Translations under genes and position numbers: made by a program | Origin: Cornus controversa | Taxonomy: Eukaryota > Streptophyta > Magnoliopsida > Cornales > Cornaceae | NCBI GenBank assembly: GCA_026545225.1 | Contig: CM048846.1 | Location: 90,723,270-90,787,269, forward strand | Direction of reading: 5' to 3' | Length of the DNA: 64,000 bases | In this document: positions 11,001-22,276 of the stretch, piece by piece | Layout: each line of letters opens with the position of its first letter | Numbering within the stretch: position 1 is the first letter of the stretch | The notes under the pieces: generated by a model | Databases searched by the model: none | What the model was told of the DNA's origin: nothing | What the model saw: only the letters and a program-made list of their open reading frames with translations

Positions 11001-14000
11001 TTTGTTCACTTTTCTTCCACTTGTTGTCATGTGCAGGATCCTCAATCCCAGAAGCTGATTGGGACAGGCCTTAGGCCCCTATATGTTTTGGACAAACTGC
11101 GAGTTCCAGATGTAGCTGCTTAGAGTGTTGATTTGTCTTCCTTTCATTTAGATTCCTCTTTTTCTAGTTTTTACTTGTGGCATTCTAGACTTGGGCATGT
11201 TTCAGCCCCTCGTTTAAAATATTTGGTTTTTAGAGGAGCTTTGGGTACATTGCAATCTCATGATATTTCTGATTGTAGTGGTTATAAATTGGCTAAATTA
11301 TGTGCCCTACCTTTTAATCAAAGTGTTTCTTATTCTGTTGCACCGTTTGATTTGATTCATTCTAATGTGTGGGGACTTGCCCCTGTCGCAACAAAAGGGG
11401 GGTCGAGATATTATGTTTCTTTCATTGATGATTACACTCGATATTGTTGGTTAATCTAATGAAACGTCGTTCTAAATTCATAAACATTTATACTGTTTTC
11501 GGTCACTTGTTAGAACTCAATATTTTGCGATTATCAAGTGTTTTCGTTGTGATTTGGGTCGAGAGTATACTTCTACAGCCTTTTCAAAGTTGCTTCGCTC
11601 TGATGGTATTGTGCACCAATCCTTTTGTACTAACATTCCTCAATAGAATGGGGTTGCCGAAAGGAAGCATCGACACATTGTTGAGACAGCTCGTTCTCTT
11701 CTCTTGTCCGCTAGTATCCCTAGTGAATTTTGGGGAGAAGCTATTCTCACAGTTGTTCACTTGATCAATAAAATTCTCACATCTCACACTTCAAGTCTCT
11801 CCCCCTATGACAAGTTGTAAGGTGATGCTCCCGACTACTCATTTTTATGAGTTTTTTTTTTTTGATAAGTCATTTTTACGAGTTTTTGGTTGCACATGTT
11901 TTGTTCTTCGTCCCAGTGTCGAGCATAATAAGTTATCATCACGCTCTGTCATTTGTGTCTTTCTTGGTTATGGTGAAGGTCAAAAGGGATATCATTGTTT
12001 TTATCCTGTTGCTCATAAATTATGTCTCCCGTCATGTTTTATTCCTTGAATATATTCCTTTCTTTTCTGTTCATGCCAGCTCTTATAACATGACCAAGTC
12101 AACCCTTATCTGCATTGACCCTTTCTCTCTTGATGCAAGTGAAATTCTCCCATCTGTTGTTTCATCCTCTGCAGACGATGCACCACCTCCTACCACCCAT
12201 TCTCCTCTTCCTGTTCAGCCTTTTCCTTGTCACTTCTCTCGCAGGACTCGAGCAGCTACCGATGGTGTAGCCCGTGACGTTTCTGATGCTCCATTCTCTA
12301 TAGATGATGATTCTTACGACCACCCAAGTTCCTCTTGTGATTGTGAATCCTCCTCCTTCTTGCTTCCCCAAGCATACTTGTAAGCCACTCAGTTACCAGA
12401 TTTTGCATATTCTTGTTATTCTAGTTCATTTACTTCCTTCGTAACATCTATTCACACTCTTTGTGAGCATACCTCTTATATAGAGACAGTTCTTGATCCC
12501 CTTTGGCAGCAAGCTATAGCTAAGAAACTTTCTACTTTGCATCGAACAGATACTTGGGTTTTGGTGTCGCTCCCGCCTGATAAGAGCACAATTGGTTCTC
12601 GTTGGGTTTATAAAATTAAAACTAAATCAGATGGCTCCGTTGAGTGGTATAAAGTCAAGTTGGTTGCTAAAGGTTTTGCCCAGTAGTGTGGTTTGGATTA
12701 TGAGGAGACTTTTGCTCCAGTTGCCAAGATGACCACTGTCTGTGCTCTCATTGCAGTGGCATCTGTCCGTCAATGGCATATTTCTCAGATGGATGTTAAA
12801 AATGCTTTTTTGAATGAAGATCTTCAAGAGGAAGTTTACATGATACCTCCTCCTGGTGTCTCTCATAATCCTGGAGAAGTTTGCAGGCTCAAGAAGGTCT
12901 TATATGGTCTCAAACAAGCCCCTCAAGCCTGGTTTGAAAAGTTCTCTATGGTGGTTACTTCCCTTGGTTTTTGCTCTAGTGCTCATGATTCGGCTCTATT
13001 TATTAAGTTTACTTCTGCTGGCGTATTCTTCTTTCACTCTATGTAGATGACATAATTATTACAGGTGATGATGTTGATGGAATTACAGCATTAAAGACCA
13101 AATTAGCTAATCAGTTTAACATGAAGGATTTGGGCCCTCTACGGTACTTCTTGGGTATTGAGGAAGCCTTTTCACCTAATGGTTATCTTCTTTCTCAGTC
13201 TAAGTACATAGCGGACATCCTTCAGCAAGCTCGTCTTACGGATACTCGAACTGTTGATACTCCTATCAAGCTTAATGCTCGCTATGCTCCTACAGATGGT
13301 ATTCCTTTGCCTGATCCCACATAGTATCGGACTATTGTTGGTAGCTTAATCTATCTCACTATTACTTGAACCGACATTGCATATATTGTCCACATTGTTA
13401 GTTAGTTCATTACCTCCCTTCTACAGTTCATTGGGCTATTGTTCTTCGCATTCTACGTTATCTTCGAAGTACTCTCTGTCAGAGTCTTTTATTTCTTTCG
13501 ACGTCCTCTTTGGAGCTTTGTGCATACTCTGATGCTGATTTGGCTGGTGATCCGACTGATCGTAAGTCTACTACAAGTTTTTGCATCTTCTTGGGTGACT
13601 CTCATTTCTTGGAAGAGTAAGAAGCAGAAAGTTGTCTCTCGATCTTCCACAGAGGCTGAGTATCGTGTTATGACATCTACTACAAATGAGGTTGTGTGGT
13701 TATGTTGGTTATTAGCAGATATGGATGTCACTCTTTCTACTCCCGCCCCTCTTTACTACGATAATAAGAGTGTTAGTCAGATTACTCACAATTCAGTCTT
13801 CCATGAGCGGACCAAGCACATTGAGATCGATTGTTATACCACTCGGCATCATCTCTAACGTGGGACGATTACTTTGCCTTTTGTCTCCTCTTTCATGCAG
13901 ATTGCAGATTTCTTTACGAAGTCTTAAACCGTTCAGCGCTTTCATTTTTTGTTGGCAAACTCTCGATGCTTCTTGCTGCCTCATCGTGAGTTTGAGGGGG

Positions 14001-17000
14001 ATATTAGATATTAGATTGTTATTTTCATTGTATTTTTAGCTGTGAGGGTAGAATAGTCTTTTCACACTTTCTTGTTTGGCTATATAAACCCCTTTATGTG
14101 TATTCTCTTATTATTTTTACTAATAATAGCCCCCTTTTTCTCTTCTTCTCTCTCTTTGCAATTCTCACAATAATTACTGTATTTACCAAAGAATTTGCTG
14201 CATCCCACCACAGGATGTGAGAAACAGTGGCATAGGGCCGCATAACCGAACACGAGTGCACCCGAAGAGTAAGCAATAATCCTTACTAGCCATAATTGAG
14301 TCATGAAGTGAAAAAAGCAGGGAGATTGTGAAAACTAACCAAAGCCAACCCAGGATCTTCTCCTCTTTTAACAGCAGCTTCAATCTCGGCGTCCCCAGAA
14401 TGGTTGCGTGCCCAATCCTTAAAAAAATCACACACACCTTATTGATGCTACAAGGGTGACAATTTTCAAAACAATGTTATTTATTACCCATTAGAGGAAG
14501 GACAATACCCTAACACGACCAACAAATATCTGAATAACAGAAGCACCAGCTTGAGCTGCCGCTGCAGCTTGACAAAAGCTGAAACATGACCAAATCGTCA
14601 AGGATTGAGCAATAAGTCACCAAATGTAAGAACAAGTTTCATGGAAAATAGGAACAAAATACTGTTAACATATAATATCTAAATCAATTAGAGACTTACG
14701 AGAGCAATCTTGCTAAAACTTACCCTCATCTTATAAATTGTCGGAATAAGAGGGAGGAAATGAAAACACTAGAAGAACTTCAGTGATATAGTGAATACAA
14801 TTTTTTATAAAAAAAAAAATTCAGATTTACCCCAAACTCTGACTTGTTTACCAATTAAATATGCATGAGCCCAGAGTGTTAGTACAATAGAGATGCTCAT
14901 TGTGCCACATATATAAGGATGTTACAACAATAATTAGAGATGCTAGGAAGGGACTTGCCATTGGTGTAGATTAGACAGGAAATCACACAATGAGAGACCA
15001 AATTACTGGTATTGGAAATTTGTTGGTCAGCATCTAGCAAATTGAAGAAGTGAGCGGTACTTTGTTTCTGGATACAAAGGATAGACTAAATCCAATGAAG
15101 TCACTAGTCATTTGTTTCTGGTTACAAAGGATAAACTAAATCCAAGACTATTGCAAAAGGTATACGATAATAATTCTGTTACCGGAAATGTGAAAAAACT
15201 AAGGAGCCAACTATACAAACAGATGAGGAAAAAAAGTATACAAACAGATGAACCATTTAAAGTGGCAAAAAAGCAACACATTCAATCTGGCTCCATAACC
15301 AACCAAAGGAAGTCTTACTTAATTATTCAGGATTGGCATTTAATCCAATTCCACAAGATAACAACAAACATATCAGGGTTGAAAGAGAATGCAAAAAAAA
15401 AAAAAGAAAAAAAAAATCTCTTTTTTCATCATTGTGCCTAATGCACCTTGAATGGGTCAAAATTGACCCCTATATATTAACATATGATATACTCTTTTTC
15501 TACAAATTCCATTTGCTGCATCTGATGGACCGGCATAAGCTTAATTAAATCATGTGAACTAGTATAAATCATCATTGATTTAATAAGTGGAGTTTCAAGC
15601 TTGGTCTAACTAATGTCAAAGACTCCAAAATATAAACAATTACTTTTTATATATTAGTAACCACGGGATGAGATATTTCAAGGACAATCTGCCATTTTGT
15701 ATGTACCTATAAACAAAAGTCAGATGTGTTTGTATTCCCTCAGATTCCAGCAATCTTGATGCCTCTATTCCCTAAAAGGAATCAACATATAACAAGCAAA
15801 TAAATGACAAAAAGAATTGCAAGCATTCATTTATGAAGTAATTCTTATGATAACCAACATAACTAATTTCTTCTTAGATACTCACCTGCCAAGTTGAAGG
15901 AATTTTAAACAGCAAGCGTTCTGGAGGGACCCCAATTTTGTTATACAATTTCAACAGGTCATGCACCTGCAGATTATGATGAACTCTAAAGTGTCAAATT
16001 ATGTAGCAACTAGCAATACAATCACTAATAAAAGGACGTGTTGTGTACAATATTGGTTCAACAATCCCTGATAATAAATGTCCAATAGAGGTTCAACAAT
16101 CCATGATAATAAATGTCCACTAGAAATTGAATATGGTGGGAGTACTATACCATCTAGATTCCAACAATTAACAAAATGCCATATCTATTCAGCAGATAAT
16201 TTGTAGATACATACATTGACAGCATAATAAGGGATGATTACATGATCAGAATGAATGTCAATGGAATTTTCAATCTAACACTGTAGCATAGGACCTGCTG
16301 AGCCAGTTCCTAGGGTCACGTATCATCCTGGCATTAATCCCATATGAATGGGGTCAGCTTCATTAATTCTCTTTTTCCATCTTTTTCTATTACATGCCAA
16401 TTCATCTATTATTTAACTTTTGAAAATCATTTCTGATACCTTGACCCCACGTTAATTTTGGTCACCCTCTCCGTCTCTTACCTTCTATGAGAACTAACCT
16501 TCCCCTTCTTACTTGCGTATCTATAGGTCATCACTGTATGTGTCCATAGTCCATACCATCTAGGTCTACTCTTTCTTATTTTCTCACAAATGGGTGTCAC
16601 TCTTAATTTTTCTCACATTGTCATTTGTAACCCTATCTCTTGTAGTCACTCTGACCATCCATCTTAACATTCTCATTTACATCTTAACATTTTATGCTCA
16701 TACCTCCTTTAAATCAACTTCTACGTGGCCAATGCATCCAAGATCAAGGTGTGATTTCCAATATTTTAGTTGAATGAACATAATTAAGAAACTAAGTTAC
16801 AAAGTATAACACCATGTACAAATGCTAAATGCAAGCAGCCAACTGATCACACGTTCATGACAAGAAAGGGGAATGGTATGAGGGCCAAAACTGTCTTTTA
16901 AAAATGATTTTTTATATATTTTGAGATTATTAAACATTTTTTGACGTGTCATATATGATAAAAGTAAAGCTACGAGAAAATGGAATGTTAAATGACAAAA

Positions 17001-19901
17001 ACTATCAACCGAGTGATTTAACCGCCAAAAAGTGTATCCAAAGAAAAAACTATATTTCAAATCAAAAGATCTGCACTTGTAGACACCTCAAAGTGATAAT
17101 CAGGGATACCCTTTGTCAACATCCATCACAATAGTAACTTCTACTTCATATTCATTCCAAGCTTGATAAAACCCAGTGTCATGTGATAAATCATTAAAGT
17201 ATGATTCCTGATCTAGGTAAAGACCAAAGATCTTGTGCAAGTCTATGACGAGTTTGACATAACAACTCAAAAGACAAAGAAGTATCATTATTTTGACAAC
17301 CCATCTTTGTCTCAATATCGATGGCATGTTTTTGTTCTCTTCCCCATTGCTTTAAAATATATATATATAATAGAACCACTGGATTAGGTACAAGATGCTA
17401 TCATATTTCCCGGATATTTAGAAATTAAAAGTGTTTGTTCACTTGAAAGAAATACGACCTCTCTCAGATATACGGTTTATGCCGGCATGGTACAAAGTTG
17501 GACTAATTTGGAAATATTGGCCAATTTACCATATACCTACTATTACATCTCGCAATCCCCTCCTCTGGTGGATTCCTCCTTCTGCTCCTTAGCCTACAAG
17601 GTATTAGTGGTCATATCCAGTTGTTGTTCCCCTCCCAAAGGCAGTTTTTTTTATGAAACCGAACGCAATGCCCGTCTTCCAAATCAAAAGATAAATGGGA
17701 GAGGACTCAAAAATGGTTTCAACCCCAAGTGGGTGGAAGAGTTGACTAATAACTGCACTTATAAGGTGGACGTTTCGATTCCCCTCCCTTGAGGCCAGCC
17801 TCACAGGGATTTTCTTTGGATTAAAATTGGCCCTGTGGCATTCGGGCTTACCACTTTTCCGGAGAATAGTCTCACCCAAAGGGTGGGGAGACCCCTCTAG
17901 TCACCACACACACACACAAAACTCAAAAATGGTTTCTATTCACTTCAATTCCAAACTTTCTCTCAGTTATAAAAGCCAGTCATTATCTATAAAAGAAAAT
18001 GGTGTTGGAGGATTCTCTTACTGCTAGTGCAACAGAACAACCTTTGATCACAGTGGCAAAGTTACTAGATAGGCTCACAATCATTAAGAGTGATGAACAT
18101 GGAATCAATTTGGTGCATTCAGATGACAGGCATTTTGAAGAATAGCGTGCTAAAAATGTGATAGTGGATTTTAAGAATTGGTGGGAAAATATTCGTTTAA
18201 AAATGCATCAATTGTTAAGCTAACTATTGTGATGGTATTGTCAACAATGACTACTGATCTTCTATTATATAAATAATTACTTAGTTCCAGCCATAAAAGG
18301 GAGAGTTTAACGTTAAATGCAGGCTCATGAATGCACAAGATAGTACTTTTGTTGCCGTATACATCACTTATCTTCAAGTTAGTAAGTTGTTCTATATAAG
18401 ATGTCAAAAGTGGGGAATTAAGTGATACGCAAGTTGAGTAAATGAATGAATTTAAGTGAAATTTTCTACACATCTCTTGTATAAGAATACATTATTCCTC
18501 AACTGCTCCATTTACTGGATCTCAATAATTGAAATGTAGAGTTCACTGGGATGTTCATATTGACAGAAATGGACCTTCAACATTGACAACCAAATTAAGT
18601 ATGACTCATCAAACAAGAATCACAAAATTTCTTAAGATAAAAGGAGCTAGCCCAGTGCACAAGGCTTCCGCCATTGTGAGGTCTGGGGAGGGTCAGATGT
18701 ATACAACCTTACCTATGATCGATTAAAAACAATTGAACATTGAAAAGTGAAACTAATACCTTCTTAATAATGCCAAGTGTGTCATATGCAAGACGAGCAT
18801 CCACTTCAGTTGAAACTCGTCCAGGGACTAGCTTTGCAAGCTCACCACCAACATTGACTAAGGCCTGCAATTCCAAACTGTATGTTATCAGACCGACAAA
18901 GCAACTGCATACATTTACATTAAGGAAAGAATCAAAGATACCGACCTTGTTAACGAAACAGGACATCTGAAAATCTGAGTTCTCTAATCCATAGCACTCT
19001 GAATCAGCCAATGCAGTATCCACAGCACTCTACATCCCAAAAAAAAAAAATTCAATCAATCACATATGCTCACTGCACACACATGAACAAGAAAGGAATT
19101 GTTCATAACCACTATTACTCGAAATCCCCAATCCAAACCCAATCCAAAGGTGTATTGGCTCGGTTGTAATATACTAGATTGAGCCCATACAACTCGAAAT
19201 CACATATAATTCGATGTATGTTTACTCATACCCACAGGCTGTATGGCCTCAATCTAGTATAAATAAACATGCATCGAATTATAAACAAATAAACCTGTGG
19301 CTTTATATATATAAATTAACTGTGTGAGTGTACACACACGCATATATATTTGCAAAACTGAATACTTACCCTAAATGTTGTATCTGGAAGACTACAGATA
19401 CCAAGGAGGAGAGAGGAGCTAACGGTAGCAGCAGTTGGAGGAAACCTGTATTTCAAATCATCAAATTTCATAAATCAATCATCAAAGTTAAGCGAATCAA
19501 AATCTTCAATTGAGTAACAGCTGTAAAGAAGGGAAAAAAGAAAAAAGAGAAAATTTACCTCTCGAAGTCATCGAAAATAACGGTATCAGGAACGATCTCA
19601 CTGTAGCTCAATACAGAGTCCAATTCAGTGCTTGAACCTAAACGTACCAATAAAACATCGAAATGTTATCAAAATGATTATCTAGATTACAAAAAGACAA
19701 TAATCAAAATCAAGAGAGAGAAATGACCAGTATCGAGAGGAGATGGAAAGCCTGTGGAAGCTCGGATTTGAGGAAACAATCTCTGAGACTTGAAGATGAA
19801 AGTCCGTCTTGCGGAGTGAACAGTGAACCTCAATCTTCCCTCCTGTTAGATCAAAAACAATGAACTGGTATATACGTATAGCATATATATACATACATAC
19901 A

Positions 19902-19941
<40 letters not shown>

Positions 19942-20028
19942 AAGAGAGAGAGAGAGAGAGGGATTATTTACTTGAAGAGATGAAGAGGAGAGAGCTGAGG
20001 ATGGCGGAGATTGCAAGGAAGCTGACAT
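5073..20028 (-). CDS. TAL: Plastid transaldolase, 13 exons, 396 aa
   Basis: Transaldolase moves a dihydroxyacetone unit between sedoheptulose-7-P and glyceraldehyde-3-P in the non-oxidative pentose phosphate pathway. Exons, minus strand in gene order: 19972-20028, 19728-19842, 19559-19637, 19370-19445, 18946-19029, 18760-18864, 15886-15966, 15707-15771, 14509-14578, 14340-14417, 5930-6027, 5692-5827 and 5073-5219. All junctions are GT-AG and the joined frame has no stop. The Ser-rich N-terminus ([19 protein letters not shown]) looks like a chloroplast transit peptide. The Schiff-base lysine is Lys193 in [11 protein letters not shown]. Other family blocks are [39 protein letters not shown] and [14 protein letters not shown]. 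The protein ends [16 protein letters not shown]. It belongs to the bacterial TalB-like family (Arabidopsis At1g12230 type). The 8.3 kb intron between exons 10 and 11 carries two LTR-element insertions, yet the frame and splice sites are intact. Confidence 0.95.
8410..8958 (+). mobile_element. Solo LTR with 5-bp target duplication
   Basis: The 549-base sequence starts TGTTGGG and ends CCCAACA, a 7-base terminal inverted repeat. It is flanked by CTATA on both sides (8405-8409 and 8959-8963), a perfect 5-bp target-site duplication. A TATA box (CTCTATAAAAAG, about 8604) points to + strand LTR transcription. There is no internal region, so it is a solo LTR left by LTR-LTR recombination. Its sequence differs from the copia and gypsy LTRs in this window. 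Confidence 0.88.
9855..10027 (+). repeat. Copia 5' LTR
   Basis: A 173-base LTR with a TATA motif (GGCTATATAAACC, about 9930) and the end TCTCACA. Against the 168-base 3' LTR I count roughly eight to ten substitutions and one indel near AAACCCTAG, so the insertion is not recent. Confidence 0.9.
10028..10040 (+). other. Copia primer-binding site
   Basis: TGGTATTAGAGCA directly abuts the 5' LTR. It differs by one base from the usual plant copia motif TGGTATCAGAGC, which is complementary to the initiator Met tRNA 3' end. Confidence 0.85.
10043..10475 (+). pseudogene. Copia gag remnant
   Basis: The reading frame keeps gag-like features: a region with [18 protein letters not shown], which resembles the UBN2-type gag domain, and then a degraded CCHC zinc knuckle (CSFCKQKGY followed by a stop and CPK). 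The N-terminal part of a normal gag is missing, so this is a short, broken copy. Confidence 0.8.
10765..11790 (+). pseudogene. Copia protease-linker and integrase remnant
   Basis: The block contains the pre-integrase motif [17 protein letters not shown] (about 11175-11225) and an integrase-like stretch with [14 protein letters not shown] (about 11410-11455). Near 11645 is a frame resembling the [10 protein letters not shown] segment of copia integrases. Several frameshifts and stops interrupt it, including one straight after the first catalytic Asp region. Confidence 0.85.
12480..13858 (+). pseudogene. Copia reverse transcriptase and RNase H remnant
   Basis: Recognisable RT pieces are [15 protein letters not shown] (12693 on), [33 protein letters not shown] and the catalytic box LYVDDIIIT (about 13038-13064, after a frameshift). 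RNase H follows with [12 protein letters not shown] (about 13640) and [12 protein letters not shown], ending at 13858. Stops at about 12685 and 13322 and several frame changes show that it is non-functional. Confidence 0.93.
14002..14169 (+). repeat. Copia 3' LTR
   Basis: A 168-base copy of the 5' LTR, preceded by the polypurine tract at about 13991-14001 and ending TCTCACA at 14169. Confidence 0.9.
16325..16715 (-). mobile_element. RTE-type LINE 3' fragment in a transaldolase intron
   Basis: On the minus strand the translation, with several stops and frame changes, follows the C-terminal tail of plant RTE LINE proteins. Pieces resemble [15 protein letters not shown] and, near the 3' end, the RND-K-L...NR and KKRI-ADPI-MG pattern. 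It is related to the better-bounded copy at 45407-45635. No clear target duplication is seen. It lies in the 2.8 kb intron between transaldolase exons 6 and 7. Confidence 0.65.
17728..17900 (+). repeat. Possible tRNA-derived SINE-like repeat
   Basis: The block has a polymerase III box-B-like motif (GTTTCGATTCCCC, about 17773) preceded by a box-A-like stretch (GACTAATAACTGCACTT). The rest resembles dispersed plant repeats with CTCACCCAAAGGGTGGGGAGA. No target duplication was found, so the assignment is tentative. Confidence 0.35.
18646..18718 (+). repeat. SINE fragment
   Basis: The sequence AGCCCAGTGCACAAGGCTTC, then CCGCCATTGTGAGGTCTGGG and GAGGGTCAGATGTATACAAC, matches a widespread plant SINE body (the inner part of Au/TS-like SINEs). 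The tRNA-like head is absent and no target duplication is visible. It lies just beyond transaldolase exon 6, in the intron to exon 7. Confidence 0.6.
19907..19960. repeat. Compound (TA)n(GA)n microsatellite in transaldolase intron 1
   Basis: About 15 TA units followed by GA units lie 12 bases beyond the exon 1 donor on the minus strand. Likely length-polymorphic. Confidence 0.9.
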
Positions 20029-20089
20029 TTCGATATTGAGAGAGAGAGAGAGAGTAGTGTCTGTTGCTAAAGAGGGAGATCAGAAGATT

Positions 20090-20096
20090 ATTTATA
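20090..20096 (-). promoter_or_regulatory. Transaldolase TATA box
   Basis: TATAAAT on the minus strand lies about 62 bases upstream of the ATG at 20028. That implies a short 5' UTR containing the (CT)n tract at 20037-20055. The position fits a core promoter. Confidence 0.65.
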
Positions 20097-20904
20097 CAGA
20101 GTGGGTGTGGACTGTGATCAGTGGATATATTAGTTTGTGTAAGCAAAACAAAGATGGTTGCCGGATAAGATTCATTACTGATTTTACAATTTTACCTATG
20201 TTAGCTTCACTTATTTATTACTCCATAGGATGTAATATTAAGTGAAATTCATTGTGAAAATACGCCATGACTATTTTTGTTATAAATTGACGCTTTTAAT
20301 AATTTTGTTATCATAAATAAACACTATATTATTAAATTTTACCGTTTATATAATCATATAAAATAGGTGCTGAAGGAGACACTTGAATATATATATATAT
20401 ATATAGATATATAAAAACTTTTTGACTCTTCTCGTACCTATAAACCAATATTTTTTTCCATTACACCAAATAATGCCTAATCAATTCGAATAAAGAGTGC
20501 AAGGTATTACTACTAAATATGAATATTTATTACTACAAATAATTTGGGTATGTCTTGTTCTTTGTCTTTGACGTTCCAATTTGTTGTTTTATTGAGTCAT
20601 GTCTGTACTAGTGTCCATAAGATTGTTGATGGAAACAAGATAAATTGTTCGACACTTTGTCTATTATTTAAGTGGGCTTGATGGCAACATCTTCCCTCGC
20701 GTTCTGCGCCAGCCCATGCTAGTCCATATTCCTTAGAGGTCCAATACCTCCTTGCATAATAACTGGTCATAAAATGGAATGTAACAATCAAGATACGAGT
20801 GCAAATTAAAATCTCAATACAATAATAATAATAATTATTATTATTATTATTATTAAAGAATGTTAAGAATTGAGTCTATCATGCACCATTTTGCCATGTT
20901 GACG

Positions 20905-21440
20905 TTTCTGTTTGTTTTGAAATACATTTTCTGCAGTTTGCTTGTATAAAATATTTAGAAAAACTTTTCCCATAAAATGTTTTGCACATTTTTAAGTAAA
21001 AATGTTTTACACCTTTAAAGTCCGTAAGTCATTTTACTCCCTTACTATCACTATCTCCGAAAACCTATCATATCTCTTGCCTCTCTGAAAACTGATTGAA
21101 TGTTACGTCACTCTCGTTCGCAAATTATAACTCTCAAAATTTTAAAAAACTTTTCAACGCAAAAACAGATCTACTGTTTAAGCCAAACACCCAACAATAG
21201 AACTAAGTATTATTTATGCCAAACACCAGAAAGAATACCAACATCGTAACAATGAAAAAATTAAGTGTTACAGACAGGTGTGGATGCATGTATTTAGAAG
21301 TAACCAAATATAACAATGTAAAAACAATTTCAGAAAAATATTTTTGGAATTCAAGCCAAACGCCAAAAAATAAAAATAAAAACATTTTACGTGAGAAAAA
21401 ATTACACGAAAAATATTTTACTTCAAAACAAACGGACCCA
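20905..21440. repeat. MITE-like block with imperfect terminal inverted repeats
   Basis: The left end (CTGTTTGTTTTGAAATA) is matched in inverted orientation by the right end (complement of CTTCAAAACAAACGGACCC). Inside are AAAATGTTTT-rich segments on both arms. The overall pattern is like common plant MITEs with GGGTCCGTTTGTTTT ends. Target duplications could not be fixed. Confidence 0.5.
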
Positions 21441-22166
21441 ATCTGTAACAATTGCCAAACCCAATACACTTTTGTCTCAATAAAAAGCCCAAGTCGCAAA
21501 ATAGGCACATAATCAAATAATTCCATAATCCGAGAAATTATTATATTACTGCGGGAATTAATCCTACCACTAATAAGACTTCATCTTTTATAATTTTCTA
21601 TAATAATAAGAAATGAAATTTTATCACCGGTGGTATCCCTACATTTAAGAAATTCCCGGAGTATTGTAGAATTACTCTCATAAAGATTAACACTGAATTT
21701 GCAGACCCCTGAACAAAAGTTTCTTAAAAGTTGCATCTGAAACTGAATTTCAAGTCTGACCCCATAACATGACTTTGAATGTGATCATTATCTTCTAGAT
21801 AGGGAGAGCCTATCTAATTGTCAATTCATTGTATAGTTAGAGAACAAAAAATGAAAATAATTGAGGGAAAAAGAATGAGCTTATGAACAACAATACAAAT
21901 TTTATCTAAAATAACATGGATTTCAGTAAGATATTTAACAAGGATCATATAACAAAAATTAAATTAAAAAATTAACTTATTATGAGATGTGAAAAAATAA
22001 TAAGATGCACAATCTTGTTGGGCAAGGAAGACGAACGCTTTACAAGGTGCAGATAGAAAGAGAGCTTAAATGATAAAAAAGACGGACTACTACTTAGAAA
22101 AAAATGTCTACTCGTATTACAAATAAATGCAGCAGCTCCCACCTGCAAGGATTTATTACAAACTTC

Positions 22167-22167
<1 letters not shown>

Positions 22168-22229
<62 letters not shown>
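22168..22229. repeat. Compound (CT)n(AT)n microsatellite downstream of the TPP stop
   Basis: About 15 CT units are followed by about 15 AT units. The tract begins roughly 50 bases past the TPP stop codon on the minus strand, so it probably lies in the 3' UTR. Confidence 0.9.
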
Positions 22230-22230
<1 letters not shown>

Positions 22231-22276
22231 CGTCTGTGCTCCTCTTATGCATTTACAGTGCATGCCATTCGTTCAA

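Larger units (their letters stand above)
9855..14169 (+). mobile_element. Decayed Ty1/copia LTR retrotransposon
   Basis: A 4.3 kb element with LTRs at 9855-10027 and 14002-14169, a primer-binding site matching initiator Met tRNA just after the 5' LTR, and a polypurine tract (TTTGAGGGGGA) just before the 3' LTR. Coding remnants run in copia order: gag, integrase, reverse transcriptase, RNase H. Every coding block has in-frame stops and frameshifts, so the copy is dead. The LTRs start TATTAG rather than TGTTAG. The flanks (ATATA and ATAAT) do not form a clear target duplication. It lies antisense within intron 10 of transaldolase. Confidence 0.95.
6028..14339 (-). other. Giant transaldolase intron 10 (8.3 kb)
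   Basis: The donor (GTTAGT after LAL) is at 14339 and the acceptor CAG lies at 6028-6030, just before VTKAYNY. The intron holds a solo LTR (8410-8958) and a copia element (9855-14169), both on the + strand and so antisense to the gene. The copia 3' LTR ends only 170 bases from exon 10. Removing both insertions would leave about 3.4 kb. In the remainder (6030-8400 and 8960-9850) I see no gene. Confidence 0.85.
20100..22276. other. Intergenic between transaldolase and the TPP 3' end
   Basis: Transaldolase upstream region, followed by the TPP 3' flank. It holds (TA)n runs near 20388-20405, an (AAT)/(ATT)n run near 20822-20855 and the MITE-like block at 20905-21440. I see no gene here. Confidence 0.6.

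Noticed and set aside
9850-14174. Target-site duplication for the copia element
   Set aside because: The flanking five-mers ATATA and ATAAT do not match; I cannot claim a duplication.
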